64,000 nucleotides of DNA from Sediminibacterium roseum (lineage in GTDB: Bacteria; Bacteroidota; Bacteroidia; Chitinophagales; Chitinophagaceae), in assembly GCF_009939005.1 (NCBI RefSeq), contig NZ_JAACJS010000012.1, positions 186,001-250,000 of the forward strand. Reading direction: 5' to 3'. The notes under the pieces were generated by a model. It was not told the DNA's origin. It saw only the letters and a list, made by a program, of their open reading frames with translations, and did not search any database. Position 1 is the stretch's first letter. Every line of letters starts with the position of its first letter. This document shows, piece after piece, positions 9,090 to 16,765 of the stretch. The position numbers and the translations under genes are program-made.

Positions 9090-9548
9090 TTACATTTTCT
9101 TCAACTCTTCCTCCAGCTTATCCATGTTCTCTTCGTTCTTTTCGGGAGCAAAGGGCCTGATCTTGCTGCATTCTTTTTCTGAATTGAATTTCATTTTAAA
9201 GACCACCTTTGTTTGGTTCGCTGCCGTTTCCTCAAACCGGACCTCTACCTGGAAAATGGGTTGCGACTGCCGATCCCACACCAGCAATTCCGGTTCTTTG
9301 ACAGCGATGAAGGTGCATGCATTTTCATAATTGCCTTTTTCGGGGCCATGCATCGTAAAGATCCATCGACCGCCCACACGGAGGTCGAACGTATGAAAAG
9401 TATTGGTGAATCCCCTGGGCCCCCACCAGTTGCTGAGGTGCACGGGATCGGTCCACGCCTTGAAAACAAGCCCACGCGGCGCATCAAATGTTCGCGTGGT
9501 AACGATTTCGCATTCGGGTGTGGTTTGAAGAATGTTTGGTGTTTCCAT
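9090..9548 (-). CDS. SRPBCC/AHSA1-domain protein
   Basis: A 152-residue cytoplasmic protein of the START-like AHSA1 family (activator of Hsp90 ATPase homology domain, common as stand-alone bacterial ligand-binding proteins). The family pattern is clear: TRTFDAPRGLVFKAWTDP, then LSNWWGPRGFTN, the GGRWIFTMHGPEKG turn, and the C-terminal helix. No ligand can be inferred. It has its own promoter (see 9565-9596). Confidence 0.88.
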   Translation of the reverse strand: METPNILQTTPECEIVTTRTFDAPRGLVFKAWTDPVHLSNWWGPRGFTNTFHTFDLRVGGRWIFTMHGPEKGNYENACTFIAVKEPELLVWDRQSQPIFQVEVRFEETAANQTKVVFKMKFNSEKECSKIRPFAPEKNEENMDKLEEELKKM

Positions 9549-9564
9549 AGGCTGGATTGTTGGT

Positions 9565-9596
9565 CAAATTTATGGGCAATAGCAAGGATTTGACAA
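9565..9596 (-). promoter_or_regulatory. Bacteroidota-type promoter for the AHSA1-domain gene
   Basis: On the minus strand TTG (9594-9596), a 21-bp spacer and TAAATTTG (9565-9572) match the TTG / TAnnTTTG consensus with correct spacing, 16 bp before the ATG. Confidence 0.55.
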
Positions 9597-9735
9597 TTGT
9601 AATTATTAATTATGTAAAGTTAGCCGGTGTTTGTCGGAATTCACCCCTCAACTTGTCGCCTTTACACAGTGTGAAATCCTGGACTCTATCCGAGCTTTGT
9701 ATTGTAAACAACAACTCAAACCAACCGGTCATCTT

Positions 9736-10608
9736 ATGAAAAACATTTTCAAACTTCGCAATCGGATCAATTTACTACTGGTAGCCGCGGCCATGGTAAC
9801 ACTGTTCCCATCGCACGCGCAGCAGCTCAAACCCAATACCAGTGGTTATGCCCCCGTAAACGGCATCAAAGTCTATTATGAAATATATGGAGAGGGAAAG
9901 CCCATTGTTTTGCTGCATGGTGCTTATTATACCATCGGGCTGAATTGGTCGCAGTTGATCCCTGAATTGGCGAAAACAAGGAAGGTGATCGCAATAGAAA
10001 TGCAGGGACACGGGCACACACCTTTTTCAGAAAGGAAATTATCACGCGAAACCCTGGCCAACGATGTGGTGAAGCTGATGGATCATTTGAAAATAGACAG
10101 CGCCGATGTAGCCGGATTCAGTTTCGGCGGGCAGGTAGCTTACCAGTTTGCCATACAAAGTCCGAAACGGTTGAAAAAACTGGTCATCATTTCTTCCGCC
10201 TATAAAACAGAAGGATGGGTAAGCGAAGTAACCAATGTGTTCAAGCAATTGAAACCGGAGTTCTTTGCAAATTCACCGTTGCAGGCGGCTTACGATGCGG
10301 TGGCGCCGGATAAAACCAAATGGACAAAATTTCTTGAACAGATGATGGCCCTGGGAAGAGAGTCATTTAACCTCGGTGATGAGAACATCGCAAAGATCAC
10401 TGCCCCGGTATTGATCATATCGGGAGACAATGATGGCATGGATAAAGTTGAACTGGCAAAAACGTATAAGCTGTTGAGAGGAGGCGTTTCCGCAGACATG
10501 CAGCCGATGCCGGGATCGCGCCTGGCGATTGTGCCCGGTCAAAGCCACGTAAGCCTGATGATGCAGACGAAGATCCTCTCGGCTTACCTGGAAGAGTTTT
10601 TACAATGA
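9736..10608 (+). CDS. Secreted alpha/beta-fold hydrolase
   Basis: A 290-residue alpha/beta hydrolase with an N-terminal signal peptide ending around SHAQQ, so it should act in the periplasm or outside. The HG oxyanion motif (VLLHGAYY), the nucleophile elbow GFSFGG (Ser about 129), an acidic residue after a strand (ISGDNDGMD) and a late His in PGQSHVSL form the expected triad. The substrate is unknown. The open frame begins at 9631, but the ATG at 9736 starts the signal peptide. A second exported hydrolase of the same type lies at 32541-33416. Confidence 0.85.
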   Translation: MKNIFKLRNRINLLLVAAAMVTLFPSHAQQLKPNTSGYAPVNGIKVYYEIYGEGKPIVLLHGAYYTIGLNWSQLIPELAKTRKVIAIEMQGHGHTPFSERKLSRETLANDVVKLMDHLKIDSADVAGFSFGGQVAYQFAIQSPKRLKKLVIISSAYKTEGWVSEVTNVFKQLKPEFFANSPLQAAYDAVAPDKTKWTKFLEQMMALGRESFNLGDENIAKITAPVLIISGDNDGMDKVELAKTYKLLRGGVSADMQPMPGSRLAIVPGQSHVSLMMQTKILSAYLEEFLQ

Positions 10609-10624
10609 ACGGCGGGCCGGTTGA

Positions 10625-10963
10625 TCAGGCCTTTTTTACAAACTCAGATTTAAGCGCCATTGCGCCAAAGCCATCGATCTTGCAGTCGATGTTGTGATCG
10701 CCGTCTGTCAAACGAATGTTTTTAACCTTGGTGCCGGCCTTGATACTTTGGGAAGAGCCTTTTACCGGGAGATTTTTTATGGTGATCACCGTATCGCCGT
10801 TTTGAAGAATATTCCCATTGCTGTCTTTTACAACAAGGGCCTGCTCGGTTTCTGCAGTTTTGTTAGGATCCCATTCATGCCCACATTCAGGACAAGCCAA
10901 CAGGTTGTCTAATTCGTAAGTGTATGTTGATTTACAAACGGGGCATGGGGTAGGTGCTTGCAT
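10625..10963 (-). CDS. YjdM/PhnA-family zinc-ribbon protein
   Basis: A 112-residue member of the family once called PhnA (YjdM in E. coli). The N-terminal zinc ribbon has Cys at 7, 10, 24 and 27, followed by the GHEW signature and the beta-barrel-like C-terminal domain ([37 protein letters not shown]). Despite the historic name, a role in phosphonate metabolism is not established. It converges with the alpha/beta hydrolase gene across 16 bp. Confidence 0.93.
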   Translation of the reverse strand: MQAPTPCPVCKSTYTYELDNLLACPECGHEWDPNKTAETEQALVVKDSNGNILQNGDTVITIKNLPVKGSSQSIKAGTKVKNIRLTDGDHNIDCKIDGFGAMALKSEFVKKA

Positions 10964-11106
10964 AACTTTACCTGTTTTTTTGAGTGGATCGATGCGCGCA
11001 TAAAAAAACGGAAGGTAAGAGGTGCCAATAGCCTATGCGCAGCATGTCTGTGTGTTAAAGGCCTGCACTGAATGCTTCACCGTTTTCTTTATAAGCTTTT
11101 ACGGCC

Positions 11107-11114
11107 GCAAAGAT
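11107..11114 (-). promoter_or_regulatory. Candidate -7 element TATCTTTG
   Basis: On the minus strand TATCTTTG matches TAnnTTTG, about 145 bp upstream of the YjdM-family gene. The 218-bp gap 10964-11181 otherwise shows nothing recognisable. The long leader leaves room for a small transcript, but no terminator is visible before the gene. Confidence 0.25.
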
Positions 11115-11181
11115 AAATAAACAGCAACGGTTCTTTTTATTTTTATGCCAATCTGGTAATTAACATCAGAATACAGAAACT

Positions 11182-11418
11182 TCAAAGCAATCGTTTATTC
11201 ATAAACGCCCTCCCTGACCCCGATTTGAGATATTTTTCAAATGCAAATGCAGCCGGTTTATCTGTGAATGCGCAATAGAATAACAATGTAACCGGCAGCA
11301 ACCTTTTTGTAGCAGGAACATGGCCATTGGAATGTCTATCAAAACGCTCCCTTAGATCTTGGGTACATCCCACATATGTATGCCCATTGCTGCAGCGCAG
11401 TATATATACATATTGCAT
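11182..11418 (-). CDS. GIY-YIG nuclease superfamily protein, short
   Basis: A 78-residue single-domain protein of the GIY-YIG superfamily (UPF0213/YhbQ type). The paired tyrosine motifs appear as YVYIL and TYVGCT, followed by the Arg of LRERFDRHSNGH and the Glu in AFEKYLKSGSGRAF. These small proteins are widespread in Bacteroidota, often adjacent to tRNA genes and repeats; their function is unsettled. The frame extends to 11448, but the domain begins at the chosen ATG (MQYVYILRCS). Confidence 0.9.
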   Translation of the reverse strand: MQYVYILRCSNGHTYVGCTQDLRERFDRHSNGHVPATKRLLPVTLLFYCAFTDKPAAFAFEKYLKSGSGRAFMNKRLL

Positions 11419-11489
11419 CTGCCAAAGTTCAGCAGCTAAAGAAAGCAAATTGTAAGTATTAATACCTAGGAAATTGCGGTGACCATTAG

Positions 11490-12245
11490 CAGGAACCTAC
11501 CCACGCTGAAGCTTCGGTGAGTGAAAATGCTGCCTTGTTCGCCGAAACCACCGGGAAATTGGGGAGACCAATAGCAAGGAACCCACCTACGCTGAGGCTT
11601 TGGTGGGTGAAAACGCGGACTTGTCGCCGAGACCACCGGGAAAATGGGGGTGTCTATAAACAAAGAACCCACCTTCGCTGAAGCTTCGGTGGGTAAATGA
11701 AAATGCGGACTTGTCCGCCGAAACCACCGGGAAATTGGGGAGTGTCTATTAGCAAGAAACCCACCTGCGCTGAAGCTTCGGTGGGTAAATGAAAATGCTG
11801 CCTTGTTCGCCGAACCCATCGGGAAATTGGGGAGTGTCTATTAGCAAGAAACCCACCTGCGCTGAAGCTTCGGTGGGTAAATGAAAATGCGGACTTGTCC
11901 GCCGAAACCCACCGGGAAATTGGGGGTGTCTATAAACAAAGAACCCACCTACGCTGAAGCTTTGGTGGGTGAAAACGCGGACTTGTCGCCGAAACCACCG
12001 GGAAAATGGGGGTGTCTATAAACAAAGAACCCACCTTCGCTGAAGCTTCGGTGGGTAAATGAAAATGCGGACTTGTCCGCCGAAACCCACCGGGAAATTG
12101 GGGGTGTCTACAAACAAAGAACCCACCTTCGCTGAAGCTTCGGTGGGTAAATGAAAATGCGGACTTGTCCGCCGAAACCCACCGGGAAATTGGGAGTGTC
12201 TACAAACAAAGAACCCACCTTCGCCTTTCAGGCTTCGGTGGGTGA
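11490..12245. repeat. Tandem array of nine 86/92-bp units beside tRNA-Ser
   Basis: The marker ACCCACC (degenerate in the first copy) occurs at about 11495, 11581, 11667, 11759, 11851, 11943, 12029, 12121 and 12213, giving spacings of 86, 86, 92, 92, 92, 86, 92 and 92 bp. On the tRNA strand each unit has the hairpin ACCCACC...GGTGGGT followed by TTCTTTG, a spacer with AATTTCCCGGTGG, and a second hairpin GCGGAC/GTCCGC (some copies CTGCC instead). The unit nearest the tRNA is partial. The last copy's hairpin is positioned as the tRNA terminator. Unit lengths are not all multiples of three and the frames shift between copies, so the array is not coding. Confidence 0.9.
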
Positions 12246-12246
12246 A
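12211..12246 (-). terminator. tRNA-Ser terminator hairpin
   Basis: Immediately 3' of tRNA-Ser on the minus strand, ACCCACC pairs with GGTGGGT around an inner GCC/GGC pairing and a short loop. It is followed by TTCTTTGTTTG. This hairpin is the parent-like copy of the tandem array. Confidence 0.6.
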
Positions 12247-12248
12247 GG

Positions 12249-12333
12249 CGGAGAGAGAGGGATTCGAACCCCCGGACCTGTTACAGTCAACAGTTTTCAA
12301 GACTGCCGCAATCGACCGCTCTGCCATCTCTCC
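12249..12333 (-). tRNA. tRNA-Ser (TGA)
   Basis: An 85-nt tRNA gene on the minus strand. The acceptor arm GGAGAGA/TCTCTCC closes fully and the discriminator base is G, as expected for serine. The anticodon loop CTTGAAA gives anticodon TGA. A long variable arm follows and the T loop GTTCGAATC is intact. The 3' CCA is not encoded. An AT-rich TATTATTTTG sequence about 8 bp upstream is a likely promoter -7 region. Confidence 0.96.
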
Positions 12334-12610
12334 GGGTGCAAAATAATAGTGTGGCAGGCGTTTTACCAAAAAAAGAATAGGATTATACAGAAAATGAGCG
12401 CTTAAATCGGCTGAAATCCTTTGTCTGCAAGCATTCCGGCGTTGTAATTTTTTGATTTCATGGGAGGGTTCTTTGGTATTCAGAGTCGATTTATCGAATC
12501 AATGGGCGATCTCAGGTACGCTCACGCCGGGGCGCGATCCCATAAAGCATTTAGATCAGGGGGATTTTGAGCCTACTGATTGTAAACGCCACGCCGTCGG
12601 AACAAGCAAC
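12334..12610. other. Intergenic stretch without recognised gene
   Basis: The gap between tRNA-Ser and the next terminator holds the tRNA promoter region and one TTGTAAACG motif (12580-12588). A short plus-strand frame (12452-12655) has no recognisable domain and runs into a terminator, so it is not called. No hairpin pair or tRNA fragment could be confirmed. Confidence 0.4.
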
Positions 12611-12640
12611 AAAAAGCCCCGTTCTTTGCAGAACAGGGCC
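12611..12640 (-). terminator. Intrinsic terminator of the Ig-like lipoprotein gene
   Basis: On the minus strand GGCCCTGTTCT and AGAACGGGGC form a stem with a TGCAA-type loop, followed by TTTTTG. It lies about 22 bp after the stop codon at 12663. Confidence 0.8.
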
Positions 12641-12662
12641 GTTTCTAAACTATGATGCGTGC

Positions 12663-13403
12663 TTATAATGTGGTAGGAGAAAGGGTTACACCCGATGTAT
12701 AACTCCAGGTGATCGCGTAGCTGTTACCCGTTTTCACAATAGAGCCCGTATAAGTGGTGCCATTGAAAACAACGGTAAGCGTTGTTGTGCCTGCAGGCAG
12801 CGGAATACGCGTGGTTGCGGTGCCGACAGCCTTCGACGATCCTGCCGTACAGCCTGCCATTGGAACACTTACGCCGGTTACATTGATTGTATAGGTGGCC
12901 GCTCCGCCGGCGCCGTTGGCCGCAGTAAATGCCAATACGCTGTTGAGACAACTATAGCTGTTGGCCGTTTTCATGGTAAATATGAGCCCGGATGCCGAAG
13001 CAGATGAATCTGCCCTTGAAACCGAAATGTTCAACTGCTCGCCAGTGGAGAAAGAGGCGGTTGTGGAGCCGTTCATCGGTAAGTAATTCACTGAGTCCAC
13101 CGTTACATTTGAACTGGCGCTCGTCGATCCGGAACTGCCCATCACCTTATAACTGCCTGCCGCTGCAAAGGAAACGGAAGCAGTGTTCCCATTGGGCGTA
13201 ACAGTGGCTGTATTAGGTGTAACAGACCAGTTAACGGTTGAATTGGCGGCAACAGAAGGTATGGTATAAGTAACCGGCTGACTGATGTGCACAACACCCG
13301 AAACGGAAGCAATAAGGGGCTCAGGCGAGGAAGAATCTTTTGCTTTATCGCAAGAAACGAATAACAAGGTTGAAAGGGAGAGAAGTACCAGGAAATTTTT
13401 CAT
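12663..13403 (-). CDS. Ig/PKD-like domain lipoprotein of unknown function
   Basis: A 246-residue exported protein. The N-terminus MKNFLVLLSLSTLLFVSCDK is a lipoprotein signal (Cys19), followed by a Ser-rich linker. Residues of about 35-105 form a PKD/Ig-like beta domain (VNWSVTPNTATVTPNGNTASVSF, then AAAGSYKV). The C-terminal half is a second beta-rich Ser/Thr/Ala-rich domain with two Cys (SCLN and AGCTAG) that could form a disulfide. No catalytic motif is seen. It is likely a cell-surface or periplasmic structural lipoprotein. Confidence 0.8.
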   Translation of the reverse strand: MKNFLVLLSLSTLLFVSCDKAKDSSSPEPLIASVSGVVHISQPVTYTIPSVAANSTVNWSVTPNTATVTPNGNTASVSFAAAGSYKVMGSSGSTSASSNVTVDSVNYLPMNGSTTASFSTGEQLNISVSRADSSASASGLIFTMKTANSYSCLNSVLAFTAANGAGGAATYTINVTGVSVPMAGCTAGSSKAVGTATTRIPLPAGTTTLTVVFNGTTYTGSIVKTGNSYAITWSYTSGVTLSPTTL

Positions 13404-13539
13404 GGTCGTTGTTTTGGTGGTTAAAGGCAGGTTATCGCCTGTTGATCCAATTTACAACGAAAACCCAGCTTTTATATTAAATAAAATTCTATAATAAATT
13501 CGGTTTAAGCTATTTTTAATGTCGTTAAAAGCCGTATAA

Positions 13540-13640
13540 CAAAAAACATTGTTAATTTCGATCTCGTAACGAACAAGTTACAACCTATATAGAGGAAACC
13601 AATTGCTTATAGGCCCGCCCACCAAAGGCGGGTTTTTTAT
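13540..13640 (+). ncRNA. Candidate small RNA ending at an orphan terminator
   Basis: A strong plus-strand terminator (CCCGCC/GGCGGG followed by six T) ends at about 13640, but no plus-strand gene lies upstream; the preceding gene diverges on the minus strand. Just before it CCTATA and TATAGG (about 13583-13612) can form a second hairpin. This layout suggests a small transcript of roughly 100 nt starting somewhere in the AT-rich 13480-13550 region. The start is not defined and no known family was recognised. Confidence 0.3.
13613..13640 (+). terminator. Orphan intrinsic terminator
   Basis: The stem CCCGCC (13614-13619) / GGCGGG (13627-13632) is followed directly by TTTTTTATTTG. The T tract is only on the plus side. 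Confidence 0.8.
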
Positions 13641-13680
13641 TTGTCCACAACCCATTTATCTCCTTTCGATCGGATAAAGC

Positions 13681-13721
13681 AACAGCGACCCTGTCGTGTT
13701 CAGAGACAAGGCTCGCTGTTG
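13681..13721 (-). terminator. Stem-loop after the small Lys-rich gene
   Basis: On the minus strand CAACAGCGA...TGTC pairs with GACAGGGTCGCTGTTG, a long stem with two small bulges, followed by CTTTATC. It lies 16 bp after the stop of the gene at 13737-13925. The T tract is weak. Confidence 0.5.
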
Positions 13722-13736
13722 GTGGTGGTCTTGTTT

Positions 13737-13925
13737 TTATGCTTTTTTGCCCTTGCTGTGTACCTCACGTTTGTTGTGGGTGGTATCCGTTCCCTTCCAA
13801 TCCTGTTCCTCGTTCGCACGGCTATCGATGTTATCCCTTATTTCGGGTCGGCTCTTTTGTGTGGAAGTCTGGATAGGTTTTGATCTCTTGCTTTGTTGGC
13901 TGTTTGAATTCATTGCGTTTTTCAT
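13737..13925 (-). CDS. Small basic hydrophilic protein, unknown function
   Basis: A 62-residue protein (MKNAMNSNSQQSKRSKP...) rich in Lys, Arg, Asn, Ser and Gln and without hydrophobic segments, so it is probably intrinsically disordered and cytosolic. The ATG at 13925 follows an AT-rich leader; an in-frame ATG at 13949 is also possible. The gene is followed by its own stem-loop and lies next to a DUF892 gene and a disordered Gly/Asn-rich gene, suggesting a stress-related group. The composition is low complexity, so the coding call is moderate. Confidence 0.5.
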   Translation of the reverse strand: MKNAMNSNSQQSKRSKPIQTSTQKSRPEIRDNIDSRANEEQDWKGTDTTHNKREVHSKGKKA

Positions 13926-14179
13926 AACCTGTAATTTTAAAGTGATCAATGTTGTTTCCTATGCAATATCACTGCTGCCATGCCACGATCACCGGCCGTA
14001 TCTTTTGTCGTTTTTTCGAAACGTTTTGTAAACGTTTGTGGAGTCATTTACATGAAAACAACTTCCATCCTCCAAAAAATACATCTTGCTCAGGTGGTTG
14101 CAAACTGGCACGATATTGGAACTATAATCATTACAACGAACGGTGATTTCCTTCAGTAACATAAAGGAATAAGCGTTCA

Positions 14180-14219
14180 AAAAAAGGTGTGTTTCGAAAG
14201 AGGCACACCTTTCATTTTA
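14180..14219 (-). terminator. Intrinsic terminator of the DUF892 gene
   Basis: AAGGTGTG and CACACCTT form a stem around a 14-nt loop. On the minus strand the stem is followed by a run of seven T, about 55 bp after the DUF892 stop. The stretch 13926-14180 holds only the small gene's upstream region with one TTGTAAACG motif. Confidence 0.8.
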
Positions 14220-14265
14220 TACCAGGCCGGCTGCTACTGCCGCTTCCCCGTCAATGGGCCCGGTA

Positions 14266-14940
14266 TTAAGACATGGCCGCAGCCGAGCTGCTCATAGTCG
14301 TTTCCTGGCCGTTCTCTTCTTCTTCGGTTCCTTCCAGGTCTGCTTTTGGGTTGACAGACGATTCGGCTATCTGTGTGAGGTGTTGGTCGGTGTCTTCTTC
14401 TTCCCAAAGCGTTTGCTCAAGTATCGTAGCAATGTCCTCTTTGTCCATCGTCCTGGCCAGTTGCACCATACTGCCGTATGTCGCTATCTCGTAGTGTTCT
14501 ATTTTTTGTGCGGCGATGATCAGTGCCACGTCGCGCGTCATCGTACCGTCCTTGGTTTCTTTGATGATCGATTTTGCCTCCTCAACAAGTCCCGCCATGG
14601 CCTCGCATTTTTTTGCCTGCGCCTCTTTGCCCAGTTTCCTGAATATTTTTTCAAGTCTCGATACATGCTTTTGCGTTGCCAGCAAATGATCTTCAAACGC
14701 TTCCTGCAGCTCGTCCGTTGTTGCCGCCCGCTGCATGCCTGGAAGTGTTTCTACCAGGTGTTTTTCAGCCCAGTAAATGTCTTTCAGCATATCCATAAAG
14801 AATTTATCGAGCATCGGGAGTTCGTTGTTTTTTGTTCCGTCTTTTTTATCCGCAGTTCCATTTTTTAAGGCGCCATTTGTTCCGTTGTGGCCATTGGTGC
14901 CATTGGTGCCGTTTCTTTTTGAGATTGATTCGTTTTTCAT
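14266..14940 (-). CDS. DUF892 (YciE/YciF-type) ferritin-like protein
   Basis: A 224-residue protein. The N-terminal 45 residues are an Asn/Gly/Thr-rich low-complexity tail (NGTNGTNGHNGTNG). The DUF892 four-helix ferritin-like domain follows: LDKFFMDMLKDIYWAEKHLVETLPGM, then FEDHLLATQKHVSRLEKIF, then AAQKIEHYEIATYGSM and WEEEDTDQHL. The Glu and His residues in these helices (AEKH, QKHVSRLE, KIEHYE, EEEDTDQHL) match the di-metal ligand pattern. Family members are induced by osmotic or stationary stress; ferroxidase activity has been proposed. The open frame starts at 15015, but the ATG at 14940 fits the family and avoids the inverted repeat at 14984-15029. Confidence 0.92.
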   Translation of the reverse strand: MKNESISKRNGTNGTNGHNGTNGALKNGTADKKDGTKNNELPMLDKFFMDMLKDIYWAEKHLVETLPGMQRAATTDELQEAFEDHLLATQKHVSRLEKIFRKLGKEAQAKKCEAMAGLVEEAKSIIKETKDGTMTRDVALIIAAQKIEHYEIATYGSMVQLARTMDKEDIATILEQTLWEEEDTDQHLTQIAESSVNPKADLEGTEEEENGQETTMSSSAAAMS

Positions 14941-14983
14941 TTTGGTGTTTTTTATTGTGATGGATGCGTTTTTGCCAGAAATC

Positions 14984-15029
14984 TTAATTGGGAAATTCTG
15001 AACCGTACGTTTCAAAATTTCCCAATTAA
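14984..15029. repeat. 46-bp near-perfect palindrome between two stress-type genes
   Basis: TTAATTGGGAAATT (14984-14997) and AATTTCCCAATTAA (15016-15029) are perfect 14-bp arms. The 18-nt centre is itself nearly palindromic around CGTACG. It lies 44 bp upstream of the DUF892 start and 14 bp after the stop of the Gly/Asn-rich gene. No T tract follows on the minus strand, so an operator or mRNA processing element is as likely as a terminator. Confidence 0.6.
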
Positions 15030-15043
15030 AAACCTTGATCTCT

Positions 15044-15904
15044 TTACCTTCTTTCTTTACTCAACGAACCGAAACCCTGCCGCGACCTGCGGTTGGATGT
15101 ATCGTTCTGCCCGCGGTTGCCGCTGCTTCCAAAGCTTCCGCTGTTGCGGTTCCAGCTGTTACCGCCCTGGTTGTTTCCATAGTTGAACTGCCCGCCAGTG
15201 TAGTTGCCCGATGATCCCGAATGCCTGTTATCGTTGTTCGGGTTGTCGTTGTAACCGTTGCGGTTGTGCATCCTGCTTCGTCCGTAATCGTCTGTTTCAT
15301 CTTCGAGAAAATCGTTCTGCGAATTGTAATACCCGCTGTTGCGGCTCTCGCTGTTCCAGTTGCCGTTGTAGCTGTCGCCCTGGTATGAGCGGCCATTGCC
15401 GTTTGAGCCATTGGAGCCATACCCATTGCTTTCGTTGTAACGGTTTCCGCTGTTGCCATATTGGCCATTGCCGTACTGGTTGCGGTTTTGATCGCGTTCA
15501 CTGTTCCAGTTGTCGTGGCTGTTGCGTGTTACGTGGCTTCCTTCGTTGCCGCGGTTGTTGTCCCAACGGTCGTTGTTCTGCTGACCCCTGTTGCCCCAAT
15601 TGCTGCCGTTGTCGTTCCAGCCGGATTGGTGATTGCTCCACTCGCGGCTGCGGTTTTGATCACCGCTACCGCTGTTGCCGCTGCGGCGGTAATCGCTGCT
15701 GCCGTAATAGTCGTTGCGACCGGCATTGCGCATATCGTCTGCGTAAGAGCCATTGTCGCCCTGCCCGCGGTAGTCTGTTTCATCGCGTTCGAAACGGTAC
15801 TGATCTGTAAAACTTTGCCGTGGTTCGTAACCACGTCCTTCGTTAGCATAATCCTCAGCGCTGCGGTAGCCGTTATCGCCACCCATTCTTCTTGTCGTAC
15901 GCAT
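15044..15904 (-). CDS. Gly/Asn/Ser/Arg-rich intrinsically disordered protein
   Basis: A 286-residue protein dominated by Gly, Asn, Ser, Arg, Asp, Tyr and Gln, with no signal peptide, membrane segment or Cys. The N-terminal 45 residues (EDYANEGRGYEPRQSFTDQYRFERDETDYRG is split here by acidic-aromatic turns) are slightly more ordered; the rest alternates RNSG, NNDRW and GNGQYGNS-type units. Aromatic residues spaced along a polar disordered chain are typical of proteins that phase-separate or bind nucleic acids, but no fold is recognised. The context is a DUF892 gene immediately downstream. Both other strands also stay open here because of the biased composition; this frame is preferred for its ATG start and stop position. 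Confidence 0.6.
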   Translation of the reverse strand: MRTTRRMGGDNGYRSAEDYANEGRGYEPRQSFTDQYRFERDETDYRGQGDNGSYADDMRNAGRNDYYGSSDYRRSGNSGSGDQNRSREWSNHQSGWNDNGSNWGNRGQQNNDRWDNNRGNEGSHVTRNSHDNWNSERDQNRNQYGNGQYGNSGNRYNESNGYGSNGSNGNGRSYQGDSYNGNWNSESRNSGYYNSQNDFLEDETDDYGRSRMHNRNGYNDNPNNDNRHSGSSGNYTGGQFNYGNNQGGNSWNRNSGSFGSSGNRGQNDTSNRRSRQGFGSLSKERR

Positions 15905-16207
15905 AAAATTGATTTTAAATTGAGTTATTAAATATGGTAAGCGATATAAAAAGGCGAAAAAAACATGCCTGAAATTTCCTGCTGCTTACCCCGCAACGCA
16001 GCGCACAGGTGAAGAGGTTCTTCTTCCTCAAAAACCAACACCCGCGCAGTATTTGTAGAAAAAATTCTTTGATCTTTTGGCTATAATTGAACGTGCCAAT
16101 CGTTGCATTACGACCATCATTTAACGAATGCTTAGAACACCAGGCAAAACACGGGTAGACAGGAAAAAAGCGGCACAGTTTTTTCAGCCTTATATCAAAC
16201 ACTACCT
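15905..16207. other. Divergent intergenic region
   Basis: This 303-bp gap separates the Gly/Asn-rich gene from the membrane protein gene and should hold both promoters. A minus-strand frame at 15915-16202 has no family features and is not called. No exact TTG/TAnnTTTG pair was found. Confidence 0.4.
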
Positions 16208-16741
16208 ATGAAAAACCCAGTATTCAACCGCCAGCACATACGGGAATATTTTTCTTACGGCTTTCTTGCCGCACTGTTGTACAGCATTCCCGTGATCTTT
16301 TTCTTGTCGCAGAAGAAATACGAAGATTTTTACTACATCTATATCGGCATCGGGTTGTTTATGTTCACCATTTTCTTTTACGCGTTGCGATTGGTAAACC
16401 GGCCCTACGACCGTAAGAGCGCTGTGTCGATGCTTATTGCCGGCAACCTGGCAACACTAGCCGGCGTTGCCATTGCATCCCTGATGGTGATCGGGTCGTT
16501 CTTTTTCTTTTTCCCGGATATTTTTACCGTTACGCCAACAGACAGCCTGATACACGATGCGCCATCCACGATACAGCCCGAGCGCCCGTCGGGGTTGTTG
16601 TTCATGATGATGGTGCTTACCATTTTTGCCAATACATCAGTAGGCTCGTTCGTATCAGTGGTAACAGCTTATGTTGGAAAACGGAACCAGACAAGAGACA
16701 AGGCGGTGTCGCTGGACAAGCACCTGCCTGCTAATGTCTAA
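16208..16741 (+). CDS. Small polytopic membrane protein, unknown function
   Basis: A 177-residue protein with four predicted membrane helices (about 17-37, 43-63, 76-103 and 133-155) and short polar ends. The family is not recognised; the layout resembles uncharacterised DUF4199-like membrane proteins of Bacteroidota. The universal stress protein gene starts 24 bp downstream on the same strand, so the two are probably co-transcribed. Confidence 0.7.
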   Translation: MKNPVFNRQHIREYFSYGFLAALLYSIPVIFFLSQKKYEDFYYIYIGIGLFMFTIFFYALRLVNRPYDRKSAVSMLIAGNLATLAGVAIASLMVIGSFFFFFPDIFTVTPTDSLIHDAPSTIQPERPSGLLFMMMVLTIFANTSVGSFVSVVTAYVGKRNQTRDKAVSLDKHLPANV

Positions 16742-16765
16742 TGATCATTTTTTAAATCGTTCGTT

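Noticed and set aside
11466..11819. 117-residue open frame in the array
   Set aside because: It is made of translated repeat units; the frame shifts between units and there is no domain or conserved start.
11490..12245. Regular repeats suggesting a CRISPR array
   Set aside because: Whole 86/92-bp units are repeated with no unique spacers, and no cas genes are present.
12016..12369. 117-residue minus-strand open frame
   Set aside because: It reads through tRNA-Ser ([16 protein letters not shown] is a translated tRNA) and into the repeat array.
15211..15931. Plus-strand Cys/Arg- and Val/Ala-rich frames opposite the Gly/Asn-rich gene
   Set aside because: They are mirror effects of the biased codon composition and have no domain or signal.
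15915..16202. 95-residue minus-strand frame between divergent genes
   Set aside because: No signal, domain or terminator supports it, and it occupies the only space for two promoters.
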